A DNA stretch of 64,000 nt from Isoetes taiwanensis (taxonomy: Eukaryota; Streptophyta; Lycopodiopsida; Isoetales; Isoetaceae), in the NCBI GenBank assembly GCA_021234155.1, contig JAJEKV010000072.1:977918-1041917 (forward strand). The letters run 5' to 3'. Within the stretch, counting starts at the first letter, position 1. Every line of letters begins with the position of its first letter. The position numbers were made by a program, and so were the translations under genes. The notes beneath the pieces are model-generated. The model ran no database searches. It was not told the origin of the DNA and saw only the letters and a list, made by a program, of their open reading frames with translations. Shown here one piece after another: positions 44,505 through 55,700 of the stretch.

Positions 44505-46984
44505 CCGGCCTTTACGCTCTGATGTATCTCGAGGAGGATGATTAGAGGCGGAAAGCCCCACCTCCTCGAATTGACAGCTTTTTATAGCTTTATAAGATTT
44601 GGTGGTCTGTGTGGCATGCCAGTGATTCCGGGATTTCATGCATGGATGGATGGATTAGAACCTGCATGTAGGTGCATGCCGCATGGTGATCTGCATGAAC
44701 GGTCTGCATGTTGTCCATGTATGTCATGAGGTGTGCATACATAACTTCTGATGGGTCCTTTTATTCTGATTGGCGTGAATTCAGACCCCTTTTGTGTGGA
44801 TTGCTTTCTGGCTTTCTATTGTGTTGGTCCCCCTGCAGGGTTTGATTGTCGTCTGTGTGTGGCATGCTTGGATTCATGGTCTGGTTGTGGTCATGTCGGA
44901 GTCTTGTTTGATTGTAATTGTCACCCTCAGCAGACGAAAAAGGAGCCCAAATCGGAGTTGGATCGAGGGCGCAACCACTTTGGGAGTCCAGAGATACAAT
45001 TAAGGAAGCTGTCTGAGGTACGACAGCTAATTGCTAGCACTAATATGATGGTTCGAGTGTGACTACAGGGGTAAACAACGAGGAAGGGGGCCCGGCCGCG
45101 ACACATGCGAGAGCCCAATGGAACGCAACCCACCGGATCCAACAATACAGGGAAGAGTTTTTTAGAAGTAGCCTAGTCAAGTTTTCCCCACACAATTTAG
45201 TTAGGTTTCCACTTTGATAGCTCAGCTCTCCCTGCTAACAAGTGTGACAGGCCAAAATCGGGACCAGACGGACAACGGGAGCTGGCCCACTATTCAAGTT
45301 GCTCATTAAATTATTGCCCCGGAGTCGGCCTATTCAAGGTCAACCAGGTGGGTTGAGCACTCAAATAGGGGACACATTAAAATTAAGCCACATGGAAGCC
45401 CCGTATGGGGCCACCTAACTGGTGGTGTCCCATTGGGCCAGCCGAATTGGAGGTTACGCACACAAATGTATAGGCTATAGTTCATGCTGGGGACATGCGC
45501 ACAAAGGGTAAGTCATATTGGTAAGTCATATAGGCTGTTGTTGGTGCTTCTTTCTCATCAGACTATTCTCATAGATTTGGTTAGGTTTCCTACATGTAAT
45601 CTAGTTAGGTTTCATTTGCATTTCTAGTTAGGTTTCCTTGTTGAAATCTAGTTAGGTTTCAAAAAAAAAAAACCCCTTTCCCCTCTTCTTTTATCTTCTT
45701 TTTTGTGGGTGGCTCGTTCTTTGGTCCATGGTGTACGCTAGTATTCATAGTCCAACCCTTCCTTGGTTTCCTCCCTTGTGTTTCTCCATGTTGTTTCACT
45801 TTTTGGGCCTCTTCTAATCCCAAGGTATTGTTGGTGGCTTGGCTTGGTTTTGTCTACTTTTTTGTTTTAAAATCGGCAAGGTGGTTCACAACCCCCACTT
45901 TTTAGGGAGAAGGAAAAATTCGCATAGCGGTTTTGTGGCCCCACCAGAAGAAGGGTGTGATGGGGTAAGAGTGAGAGGGTGAGTTGGTTTTTCTATTGCT
46001 AAAATGCAAAAAGCTAAAAAGTAAAAAGCAAAAAGCAATAAAGCTAAAAGGCAAAAAAGCAAGCAAAAACAAAAAAGGAAAAATGGCCTAGTTTGGATTT
46101 TTAAGTGCATTTTTTGGTGATAAATCATATGGATTTTTTGTCGTGTGTTGGCCTAAGCATGTTTTTGCCTTGGGTTTATGGGATGTTGCCAATCTGGGGC
46201 TTGAGGCCCGTGGGCTGTTTTGCCTGCTCCTGTAGGGCACTGAAGGGGTACCCAGTTTTAGTAGACTTTGGCAAGCCTTGTCCACCACTTACCTAAGATG
46301 TGCTAGCGCGTCCGTCACCTGTCTTCTATCTTGTTTTGAGGTCAAGTGCGGGACCTTGAATGCCATTGTCACACCATGGGCCATTGGTCTTTCTTGCTCT
46401 CTTCCCTTTCCCATCCCCCCTACGCCCCTCTTGGGTTCCCTTGGGTTTCGCCTCCTCCTCCTCCATATCTCCCCCCCCCTCCTCCCTCTCTTTTAATAAA
46501 ATAAAAATTAATACAAAAATCAAAACAAAAATAAAAATTTAAATAAATAAAAACTAAAACAATATTTGATTATCTTTTATTTTTTGTGTTTTGAGGGGGA
46601 AGGTCTCACTTCCTCTAGCCCCCCGGGGCTCTTTGGGACCAATTAGGGTCCGAATTGGAGATTTGAGAAGGATTAGTAAGCCCACAAAGGCCCTTAGACC
46701 AGTTAGTCCCCAGATGGAGTTTGTGTGTCCTTATTTGTCTTTTGTTCTTGTGTGATGATATGAGTTGAGACATGTGCTTTCTGCTTCATTTGGACGCTTC
46801 ATTTGGAGGATGAGTTTGGATGATGAGCTTGGATGATGAGTTTGGTTGCAGTTTTGGATGGATTTTGAGTGTCTGACTTCCTTTTGTGTAGTCTATGTCG
46901 TAGTTTGAGTAGTCCCTCCACCTGGGCCCAGTTGGAATCTTTGTGATGCACTTCGTGCCTTTGCTTTGTGGGTTCTTTCATGAC
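44505..46984. other. Non-coding region right of LINE H
   Basis: May include the LINE 3' UTR, but no poly-A end is visible. Contains a purine run at 46010-46083 rich in AAAAGCAAAAAG-like units and AT-rich DNA at 46495-46590. No frame has recognisable content. Confidence 0.5.
45193..45660 (+). repeat. Scattered TAGTTAGGTTTC units
   Basis: At least five near-identical copies of the 12-mer at about 45198, 45579, 45602, 45624 and 45648. The last four are about 22 bp apart. The array ends in an A-run at 45661. Confidence 0.5.
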
Positions 46985-47378
46985 TCTTTCTCCAATTCAA
47001 ACCCTAATTTCCCGTCACCCGTCACCACCATGGTAGGCCACTATCCTACAATCAAAAGTCGATAGGGCATAAATTTGAATGAAATATCGCCGGCGCTAAG
47101 GCCGTGCGATTCGACTAGTTATCATGAGTCACCGCGTGAGCAGGCAAGCCTGCATCGGCCTTTTATCTGATAAATGCATCCCTTCCATGGGTCGGGACTT
47201 GGTGCACGTATTAGCTCTAGAATTACTGAAGTTATCCGAGTAGGAAGATACCATCAAATAAACTATAATTGATTTAATGAGCCATTCGCAGTTTCACAGT
47301 ACAAGGTAGCTTATACTTACACATGAATGGCTTAATCTTTGAGACAAGCATATGACTACTGGCAGGATCAACCAGGTA
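46985..47378 (-). rRNA. 18S rRNA 5' fragment (pseudogene)
   Basis: On the minus strand it starts at 47378 with TACCTGGTTGATCCTGCCAG, the canonical 18S 5' end. It continues through GCATATGCTTGTCTCAAAGA-like, GCGAATGGCTCATTAAAT and ATTCTAGAGCTAATACGTGC and ends after about 394 nt in a GACGGG...AATTAGGGTTTG stretch. It carries scattered substitutions from the plant consensus and lacks the rest of the gene, so it is a displaced fragment. Confidence 0.92.
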
Positions 47379-48310
47379 GCTTCCATAAAGGGACAGCCAT
47401 CCACCCACACCTGGGTGGAGGGGCACAACGAGAGGGAACGATCAGCATCGACTCCGCCGTTCCCAAAGGGGCCGAGCGGCAAGACGATGGAGGCATGGTC
47501 GCCCTGGCACTAGCACTTGAAGTGGGAGGTCAACAGGAAATTTGACAACAGGAAACAAAGACAAAGGAGAGAAGGACATGCACCGGCACCAACCGAGTGT
47601 CCAAGAATGGAACCGGAATCGCGCCACCAAACGACGCCGGAGGCCAGGGAACACACATGATGAGGACTACGTCGAGCCGAACATTGAACGTCTCGAACTT
47701 GTTGTGTGCATCTGGAACTCCAGCATGGTAGGTGGAACAAGGCCGGCAATCCAGAACGAGGCCACAAGGCTGCCACAATGGAGTGGAACCAACCGCCATG
47801 AACGAGCCAAACGGGACCCAATGGGGCAACGAAAACACGAGCAAGGCACCACCACAAAGACAACCCAACCGGACGGGTCCGAGACGGAGGGCACGATGGA
47901 GCCAAGCCCAAAACCAACATCACATTCCCAACGGGCCTTGGCAACCTTCCGACGACCCCGTTTCCGGGGAGGCAGGTCGGACACCGAGGCCGAATTTCCA
48001 ACATTGAGGAACCAACACGCCAAAGCCAACCAAAGGCAGACGGAAACAACGGGAGGGCACCAAGCCGGTGTGGCACACAAACCCGAGGAACCGAATCCTT
48101 TGGAACACGGGGCGAGCACGACACGAGTCAGGGACCCGCGTCGTAGCACGCAAGAACAAGGTGAAATGCACTTCCCCAACTTCCAACTCAATCTGAACAC
48201 GCACAAATCCCACAAGCCAAGGCGGGTCCGAAGAACGGGCCCGATACGATTAGCCAAAATGACCAAGGGCAAGCAACCCATTCCAGCTCCAGCCCGTCTT
48301 ACTCCCTAAT
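47379..48310 (-). other. Probable 5' external transcribed spacer of rDNA
   Basis: Lies directly upstream of the 18S start on the same strand and is clearly GC-richer than its surroundings. Long frames exist on both strands at once, as in GC-rich non-coding DNA, and none has recognisable domains. The right limit is set where base composition drops. Confidence 0.45.
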
Positions 48311-48344
48311 GGCCAGAATTTTCAGGGTTCCTAATATTTCTTTC

Positions 48345-48519
48345 CTAATTAATTTAGTGGTAACACACTAGTTCTTGCAACTATGGGCCTCGAGTTCGAG
48401 ACCGCCCAGAATTGCACTCTGAACTGTTGGGTGTCAAAACCACAGATGCAATGTAAAGTGGTTGGGGGCAGGGCCCAACTGAGCAATGTAGTGTGGTGTG
48501 TGGTCACGTGTCCGGTTGG
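48345..48519 (+). mobile_element. SINE-like sequence with A and B boxes
   Basis: GTGGTAACACACTAG (about 48357) resembles a tRNA A box. About 35 nt on, GAGTTCGAGACC (about 48392-48403) fits the B-box consensus. A G/T-rich tail precedes element K. It could be a tRNA-derived SINE head; no second copy or target duplication is seen. Confidence 0.4.
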
Positions 48520-48888
48520 TGATATGGTTTAAGGTTAATAATTAATAATGGTGCTCGGGGGAGTGGCCTTGCATGGAACAATATTTATTGATATGATCAA
48601 GTAAGAAAGCCATTCAGTATGTCTAAGTCTTGATATTATCAAGGAGAGAGCTAAAAATAAACCTTGACCTTTATTTAGAAGCAAAAAAAGAAAAAAAAAG
48701 GTATTATTACCTATAAATAAAAGGACAACTTTGAGATGTGATATCTCCGCGACCACAACTCAGAAATCGGCGATCCTTACCTTGTTGGAAAGCCCTTGAA
48801 GTCTAGTTTCCAGATTGAGCTTGGTGTCCATAGATTCCTTACGGTTTGAATGTTATGCCCAGAAAGGAAGAATAGAGCATTCGTAACA
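48520..48888 (+). repeat. 5' LTR of element K
   Basis: TGATATGG to CGTAACA, 369 bp, a few differences from 50257-50627. Confidence 0.88.
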
Positions 48889-48890
48889 AT

Positions 48891-48902
48891 TGGTATCAGA
48901 GC
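48891..48902 (+). promoter_or_regulatory. Primer binding site of K, initiator tRNA-Met
   Basis: TGGTATCAGAGC two bases after the LTR. Confidence 0.92.
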
Positions 48903-49700
48903 TCAGTTCCGGTCTTTACCAACGGAGCTGTGGGTGATGGAAGAGTTGGAAATTTGAGTGGCTTAGCAGCACTCAAGATATCTTAAGGAAATAGGTTACC
49001 TCTTGTCTGGTATGAAGTTGATGTTTAAGGATTGTGATTAGAATCTTTAGATATTTCTTATTGCATCCCGAGGAGGGGGAGGAATTGATATGGTCTGTGG
49101 GGTATGGGATAAAGCCTGAAAAGGTTGGGGTCCATTGGATAACGATTTCCTTGAAAGATCCGCCCTTTTGGCGTGTTGGTTAGTACTAGGGAAAAATTTA
49201 CCCTTAAAACCTTGTTATAAGCTTTGAATTTTGTCTAGATGGACCCGGGAAGAACTATTCTATTAGTTGTGGTATAGCAACGAGTGGGTTTTAAGAACTG
49301 ATGTATTTCTATGAGGAATGACCAAAAATTAAGTCCTAATTTTTAAAAATCTAAAAGCTGAAAAGCTTGATGGTAATAGTTCAATGCTAACTAAGTTCAC
49401 TTTAGCATATTGGGTGGAAAATTTTCATGAACTTATATTAGGTGATACGTGCAGTTAGCAGTTACTGAGTTTGCAGGTTCTAAAGTTGTGATTGAGTTTT
49501 CGCAAAATATGGATATTATGATGTAAATAAACATCTTGTGGAGGAGTATGAGCGAACATTGCAGGTTATCAGCAATCCTTTATTTATGAAAATATCTAAA
49601 GGTGCCAAGTCCTCAAAATGAATTGAGGCCATTTCTAATAGAATTGAAATGAAAGACCTCTAAATGAATTGAGGCAATTTTTAGCCTAAAGGGCTGGACT

Positions 49701-50085
49701 TGAATATTTCTGATTGTGGATTCAATCAGGGTTGCAACCATGGATTTGGTTGTGGTATATATTTCTAGTTGAGAAATCAACTAGGGTTGCAACCATGGAT
49801 TTGGTTGTGGTATATATTTCTAGTTGAGAAATCAACTAGGGTTGCAACCATGGATTTGGTTGTGGTATATATTTCTAGTTGAGAAATCAACTAGGGTTGC
49901 AGCCATGGATTTGGTTGTGGTAGATATTTCTAGTTGTGGATTCAACTAGGGTTGCAACCATGGATTTGGTTGTGGTAGATATTTCTAGTTGTGAATTCAA
50001 CTAGGGTTGCAACCATGGATTTGGTTGTGGTATATATTTCTGATTGTAGATTCAATCAGGGTTGTAACCATGGACTTGGTTATGT
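49701..50085 (+). repeat. Seven tandem 55-bp units with paired hairpins
   Basis: Exact 55-bp period, with GTTGCAACCA-type cores at 49731, 49786, 49841, 49896, 49951, 50006 and 50061. Each unit has hairpin 1 (7-bp arms around 6 nt) and hairpin 2 (6-bp arms around TGGAYT). Units 2-6 use CTAGTTG with CAACTAG; units 1 and 7 use CTGATTG with CAATCAG, so both arms changed together. In unit 7 hairpin 2 changes from CAACCA/TGGTTG to TAACCA/TGGTTA, again in both arms. Confidence 0.9.
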
Positions 50086-50256
50086 TATTATGCCATATAA
50101 TTCTTGATTGAGGAAATAAGTTTATTCCTAAGAAGGGAAAGACTAATACGCTTTTCAAAAATTGATTGAAGATCAATTTTGAAAAGGGATCTTTGATGGT
50201 TTCCTTTCAGGTTTAATGATGATCGAGGACGATCATGTTATGAGAAGGGAAGGAAT

Positions 50257-50627
50257 TGATATGGTTTAAGGTTAATAATTAATAATGGTGCTCGGGGGAG
50301 TGGCCTTGCATGGAACAATATTTATTGATATGATCAAGTAAGAAAGCCATTCAGTATGTCTAAGTCTTGATATTATCAAGGAGAGAGCTAAAAATAAACC
50401 TTGACCTTTATTTAGAAGCAAAAAGGCAAAAAAAAAAGGTATTATTACATATAAATAAAAGGACAACTTTGAGACGTGATATCTCCGCGACCACAACTCA
50501 GAAATCGGCGATCCTTACATTGTTGGAAAGCTCTTGAAGTCTAGTTTCCAGATTGGGCTTGGTTGTCCATAGATTCCTTACGGTTTGAATGTTATGCCCA
50601 GAAAGGAAGAATAGAGCATTCGTAACA
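50257..50627 (+). repeat. 3' LTR of element K
   Basis: 371 bp direct copy of 48520-48888. Ends CGTAACA, then ATTGG. Confidence 0.88.
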
Positions 50628-50661
50628 ATTGGATGCTGCCTAGTGGCGTGACGTTAAAATA

Positions 50662-50800
<139 letters not shown>

Positions 50801-50937
50801 AATTTATTGTTCGAAGAATTGATTTTTTTTCTCAATTTTTGAGGTTCATGCTTGGGTTGTTATCCTCAAGACCGAAGGTCTACTGTTAGTCCTACCAGGG
50901 AATTTGGTCAGTGTCTGATCTTGGTCTACCAAGATCA

Positions 50938-51060
50938 TGGCTCTAGTACCACTGTGATGTCCCCTACTTCATCTACGATGCTCCCATCATATCTGAAGGC
51001 AGAGTTCATCCCTCTGACAGCCGAGCTGATAGAGGTCGTTCACCTGACACTAATCCCTTA
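50938..51060 (-). mobile_element. Possible LTR end with degenerate Met primer site
   Basis: On the minus strand ...GGGGACATCACA is followed after one base by TGGTACTAGAGCC, close to the initiator-Met site TGGTATCAGAGCC. This looks like the 3' border of a 5' LTR lying to the right of 50953. The other LTR border and the internal region are not identifiable; the interior is cut off near the microsatellite. Confidence 0.4.
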
Positions 51061-52866
51061 GCCAAGAATCGATGCGGAAGAATGGAGGGGTCGTTTGTCC
51101 CGTCTTCCATCGGGACCGTCCTAGCTGCGGAAGAGTAAATAAACGTAAGCACATGACATCTAAGTTTTGTCACTTTTTGGACTACCTAATCGACAGCAGG
51201 GGGCCATTTTGTCCCATAGGGTCTTGAGGCAACATTGTTAGCTGAGGGGGTGCACGAGCAGTGAAGCCACGAGTGCCGCCAAGCTTGCTTGCGTAGCCGA
51301 GAGGCCTTACGCGGGTGGAATGCACCCCTGCCATCGATTACAGGACATAATCAACATTAGCTTCAAATTTCCAAGTGAAAACTGTTGTTTCTCAGGCTTT
51401 GAATTGGTTATATACAGGGGAATGACACCATTCCGTCATGTAGAGAGGGTTTCCGTGACCGGCAGTAGCCGAGAGCCGGTCTCTCGGAGTGGCGGAATGA
51501 ATGGTGGACCAGACACCATTCCCCTACAAAATAGAATCAGTGGAATGGTTTTGATTTTCTTGCGAAATAGGAAAGAATTGATGAATTTACAGTAGATTCA
51601 ACAAAGATCCGACAAAGAACACTACCTACGAGCTCTGTTTTTGAAGATTCGACTTTGTTTTTGGAGATTTCGAGTTGTATTTCTAGAAATTTCTGCCTAT
51701 TTCAAACTCGTTCGTGTTTCTATAAACTTTTACCTGCTTCGAACTCGTCTGTGGCAGTATATTTGGAGCGGTCTGCTTGGAACTCATCTGCTTGGAACTC
51801 ATCTGTGTTCTATCTGTGCTAAACCCGTTTGCGGCAATTTCAACCTAAGCAAAACCCTAAAAAATAACCTAGAGGACTGGTCACGCGGAATTGGACAACC
51901 CTATTTCCATTCCATAGTGTAGAGGATGCCACGTGGCATTGAAAAAAAAAGTCTATCATTCCTCTTTCTTCTGTTTATAAAGCTACATTTGAAACCCTAA
52001 AACCGGAAGAAAGTTCTGACCCGAAAGGAAAATCTGGCACAATATCCCATCAGAACAGCCCCCATAGAAGGAAGAAAATCCCTGCAGCCCCGTTGAAAAA
52101 AAAAAGTGGGAAGGAAGCGGTGCCGCTCCAGAAAAACTTGAATTTTTTTTGCCTTATGGACGTAATATAGACATAATTTGAAGCTAATGTTGATTATTGA
52201 AATATATGCTTTTTTACTTTCAATGTGTATTGTTGACATACATGCACTGTTGTAAATTGTAGCACGCTCACAGTTTATGGGCTTCACTTTCGTTGAACAC
52301 TGTCCTATGAGTTTCTATTAAAGGAATGAAAGTAGTTCATGATACTGTCTTGTCTTTAAGAGGTTTGTTCATGAGCAATTTCTATTCGGAGCTTGTGTTT
52401 GACTGTATCATTGACTCCCTTACCATGGCCATGAAATTTTAGGGTGAAGTGGAAGTGAGTGTTTGAGCCCATCTCATTTTTAGGTGAAGGGGGTAGGCTT
52501 GTAGGATATGGAAAATTCTGCATGGTAGATTCTCTGGACCAAAGGTCGAGATGCAACGAGTATAGGAATGCAACAAATATGTATAGGGGGGTCCCGCGAT
52601 CGGCGTTAGCCGGGAGCGGGTCACCTGGAAACCGGAATGGAGGCCCCAACCTCCATTCCCCTACAATATAGAAGTTGGGGACATTTTTTCTCTCAGCAGA
52701 TCCGGCGAAGCTGCAGATGCAACAAAAAACTGGGCTTAAAAAACAGAGCAGAGCTTCAAAAATCTAACGAAGCAGAGCAGGGCTTCAAGATCTTGCGGCG
52801 CAAAAGCAAAAAGCATAGCATAGATCCGCAAAACAATGCAGCATTTTCAGATCCAAAGAAAATAGG
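51061..52866. other. Non-coding, with inverted and dispersed repeat pairs
   Basis: A 23-bp inverted pair lies at 51347-51369 and 52175-52197. A related block of about 100 bp occurs at 51413-51535 and 52578-52670, each running from AGGGGAATG- or AGGGGGGTC-like sequence to CCATTCCCCTACAA. No gene is recognisable. Confidence 0.5.
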
Positions 52867-54637
52867 GTGGACTGGAGGATTAAGTGCCTGAAAAATTTCC
52901 TCTTGGGCTTGTTGATCCAGCTGAGGTTGATTTGCTGGAGCTGGTTGATAGCGTGATTGCTGAGGCGCTCTTGGTGGCTTCTTAAGAACTGGTCGTGGGC
53001 CTTGTTTGCCATTAGCAAGCCAGAGTTGGTAAGCCGTGAGGCGGACCGATGTGGTCTGATTTGTGCCCGAAGCCGGACTGAACTTGTGGAAGTTGAGGAC
53101 ACGCCGTGGTGGTATGACCCCATTCTTAGCCGGTGATAACACCGAGCTTTAGAAGGATCAAAAGGAGGACGTTGGTTGGATCCCCCGGTTGGTCCCGCTT
53201 CTTTACGATAGAGTTGCGTGGGCTGCACCCTTTTGAAGAGGTGGTCAGCTGATAGTGCGATTGTTCTTTGAGGTGTGGTTTGTACTTGATAAACCATTTT
53301 GTTGCGTAATCGGTGTGGGATGAGTGCGAAAGTGCACTCTTCCGTGGCATGATTGCACATGTTGCATCGCTTGCAATGAGGCGGGCCATTGGTGGAGTTG
53401 CACTCATTGGCCAAATGGCCTTGATATTTGCAAATATGGCACCAGATTTGACTTGCTTGTGGATTAGCGTGTTGAGGCTGAAACGGCCCGTTTGTGGAAC
53501 CATGGCGGGTGGAATGAGCGGAGCTCTTGAAGAGCCACGCCTCGGGAGGAAACATTAACGGAAAGTGATTGACAAGGTCGATAGCCCGCTCCAAAGTTTT
53601 TGGGCCGGTATTCAGTCATGAGTCGAATAGCGGGAGGAAGTCCTTGGAGAAACCGGACCAAAATCTGGCTCGTGGGGTACTCCTTGAGCTTACTTAGCGA
53701 GAATGTGAAGTCGATCCAAAAAATCCCGGCGGAGACTCCAGGTGGGCTCTTGTTGAAGTTCATTGAGTTGCTTGAGATGAAGTTGATCATCATCCGTGGT
53801 CCCGTAGAATGAGAGAGAAAAGCGGTCGCATCTCGGACCAGTCTTGTTTCCAATGGCTTTTGTTGGACATGAGCCATTGATGAGGAGAAACCATGCGGTG
53901 TGGTGGAAAAGATGTGGAATTTCAGTTGAGGTTGCGCGTGACCATTTAGGACAGCTAGAGCCTCAAATTCTTCCATGTGGGCCCGAGCACTTTGGTCCTA
54001 ACGGTTTGCCTTTCGTGTTGCCAAAAAGGTGGGATAAGTCGGTTCAGTCTGAAGGTAGATGTGAAAGTCTTTGGGCTGGGCAGAAATGCAAAGATAGTGA
54101 GGATATGGAGGTTGAGGTGGATGTGGCATTGTGCACGACCGGACCTTGATGAAGGGGTGACTGCTTGAGAAACCGGCAGCCGGAGCATTGGTTTTGAGAT
54201 CCGTAAGGTTGTAAACGGGAAGAGCAAAGGGGAAATGTAGGGAAAGGATATTCTGGGTAGGCACAAAGGAGACATGTGGATAGCCGTGTGCCACCCGGGA
54301 GATGATGGTTCTGCGAAGGAAGAGGCGATGGCCTGAAGAATGATGGATGTAGGCATGTTGAGGGTGTGAAAGTACGGTTGAGAAGGTTGGGCCGGATAAG
54401 GCTCGATAGTGATGAGGGGACCGAGGTTGTGAGCAATGTTTGCACGCTTGGGGCGGGAACTGGCGAGACTGACCGCGAGGGGGTGGGTGGCGGACCGAGC
54501 CCTAGACCGAAGATGGCCTCCTCTATGTCATAAAAGCCGATCCATACATGTCGCGGTCAGGTTCCCGACGCCGGGATGCGCCCAAGCGAGATGCCGCCCG
54601 AGAAAGGAGTTCTTCCGCGGAAATTACGGACGGACAT
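52867..54637 (-). pseudogene. Truncated gag of element C
   Basis: Begins M-S-V-R-N-F at 54637. Recognisable pieces are FEALAVLNGHAQPQLKFHIF (gag domain), CHICKYQGHLANEC and CKRCNMCNHATEEC (first two zinc knuckles), and QAQEEIFQALNPPV near the end. At least eight frameshifts separate them. The third knuckle is destroyed. Confidence 0.82.
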
Positions 54638-54687
54638 GGCGCATGTAAGAAAGGAGGATAAAAATCAGACCCGGCGTGGCGGCATGT

Positions 54688-55260
54688 TGTTTGGGGTCCG
54701 GGTTCGAACTCCTCGAAGACAGCCCTCTGTGAGGACCCGTGGATCTAACAGAGAGTCCGGGGGACTATGTCACGCTGGGATTTGAAAGAGAAGAAAAGAA
54801 AGAAAAGAAGAACAAATGAGAGAAAGATGATAAGCTTCCTTGATATCAATGATGAAAATACATGAGCTCTCGCAAGAGAGAAAACCCAAGGAGACAAGAC
54901 TCAAAACTCATCTAAAACTTATGAGCTAACTCTACTCATATATATAGTACAATGGCCTTGGGCCCAATATAGACCTCTGACCGATCTCGGTGCCGACTCG
55001 GAAGGAGGCCTGATTTGCGGAGGAATGTTGGCGGTGCCTCTTGAAGTGCCTAGAATCACGCCGACGCCGACGCTGGTGGGGGTCGTCACTTGTGCGAAGG
55101 GCCTCTTGTTGATGACCAAAGGCTTTGATCAAGCGTGGCTTTCTTTGCTTAGTCTTCTGGAGCCTTGGATGTCCCCACCATTGTTGGATGAGGATCCTTG
55201 AGCTTTGACCTGGTGCATGATGCATGAATAGTCCTGCATGCGGGAGGCGCAGGACTAACA
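54688..55260 (-). repeat. 5' LTR of element C
   Basis: 573 bp, matching the A and B LTRs along its length. TATA at about 54939-54947. The basic-tail frame starts as V-S-P-A-P-P but is shifted. Confidence 0.88.
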
Positions 55261-55700
55261 AAAACAACGATGCATTCTCGTCCGATTAGGCCATCCTCTA
55301 TGAGTGTTCGCAGAGTGAAGATATGGTCAATAGTAGAATGCCGGGGCGGAAGCTCCCTTTGCGTCTGAGCCCAAGACTTCTCCATCCTCTCGCCCAAAGT
55401 GTCAATCACCGCTCAAGAATCCCGCAAGCAACTTGGCAAAGACGTAACCTGACCATAATGGTAATGATAGTTGGTCACGGCTAGGGTCCCCGCTTTGTAT
55501 CTGGGCACAACTCTACTTGGTAGTCGGTCCTTGGGGAAGCCTTCTTGCAATGCCCCGGTTGAAGAGTGTTGTGAGAACCGAGCACCATTGGGGCCCGGCC
55601 CACTTGAGAAGCTCTGCGCATACCATCCAAATCTGGCACCTTCCTTCGGATTAGCGAGGTGTTGCGCCCATTATGACATCCCCTTCAAGAATGACCGGTG
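55261..55700 (-). pseudogene. Degenerate LINE reverse transcriptase fragment
   Basis: On the minus strand the piece RHSTIDHIFTLRTLIEDG (55375 to 55290) fits the conserved RT block of non-LTR elements of the form (R)xSTxDxIFTLRxLIE. MIDTLGERMEK precedes it. Element C's LTR cuts the frame where an FVDFxKAFD-like motif would follow. Sequence further right is too decayed to translate. This LINE is distinct from H. Confidence 0.55.

Larger units (their letters stand above)
48520..50627 (+). mobile_element. Element K: non-coding LTR retrotransposon (TRIM/LARD type)
   Basis: Two similar terminal repeats (48520-48888 and 50257-50627) enclose 1.37 kb. An initiator-Met primer site lies 2 bp after the left repeat and a purine tract (GAGAAGGGAAGGAAT, 50242-50256) abuts the right one. 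The flanks GTTGG and ATTGG agree at four of five bases. No coding frame is present, so it must borrow enzymes. The interior carries the 55-bp repeat array and other hairpins, for example AAAATTGAT with ATCAATTTT at 50157-50179. Confidence 0.85.
52867..55260 (-). mobile_element. Element C: 5' part of a third A-family copy
   Basis: LTR plus primer-site region plus about two thirds of gag on the minus strand. Homology stops at about 52867, just after the gag segment ALNPPV. It carries far more small indels than A or B, so it is probably older. Confidence 0.85.

Noticed and set aside
47510-48309. Three overlapping ORFs of 204-255 codons on both strands
   Set aside because: They lie in a GC-rich stretch joined to the 18S 5' end, overlap each other on opposite strands and have no domain. 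Probable rDNA spacer.
49701-50085. CRISPR-like array
   Set aside because: Units are back-to-back tandem copies with no unique spacers, inside a eukaryotic LTR element.
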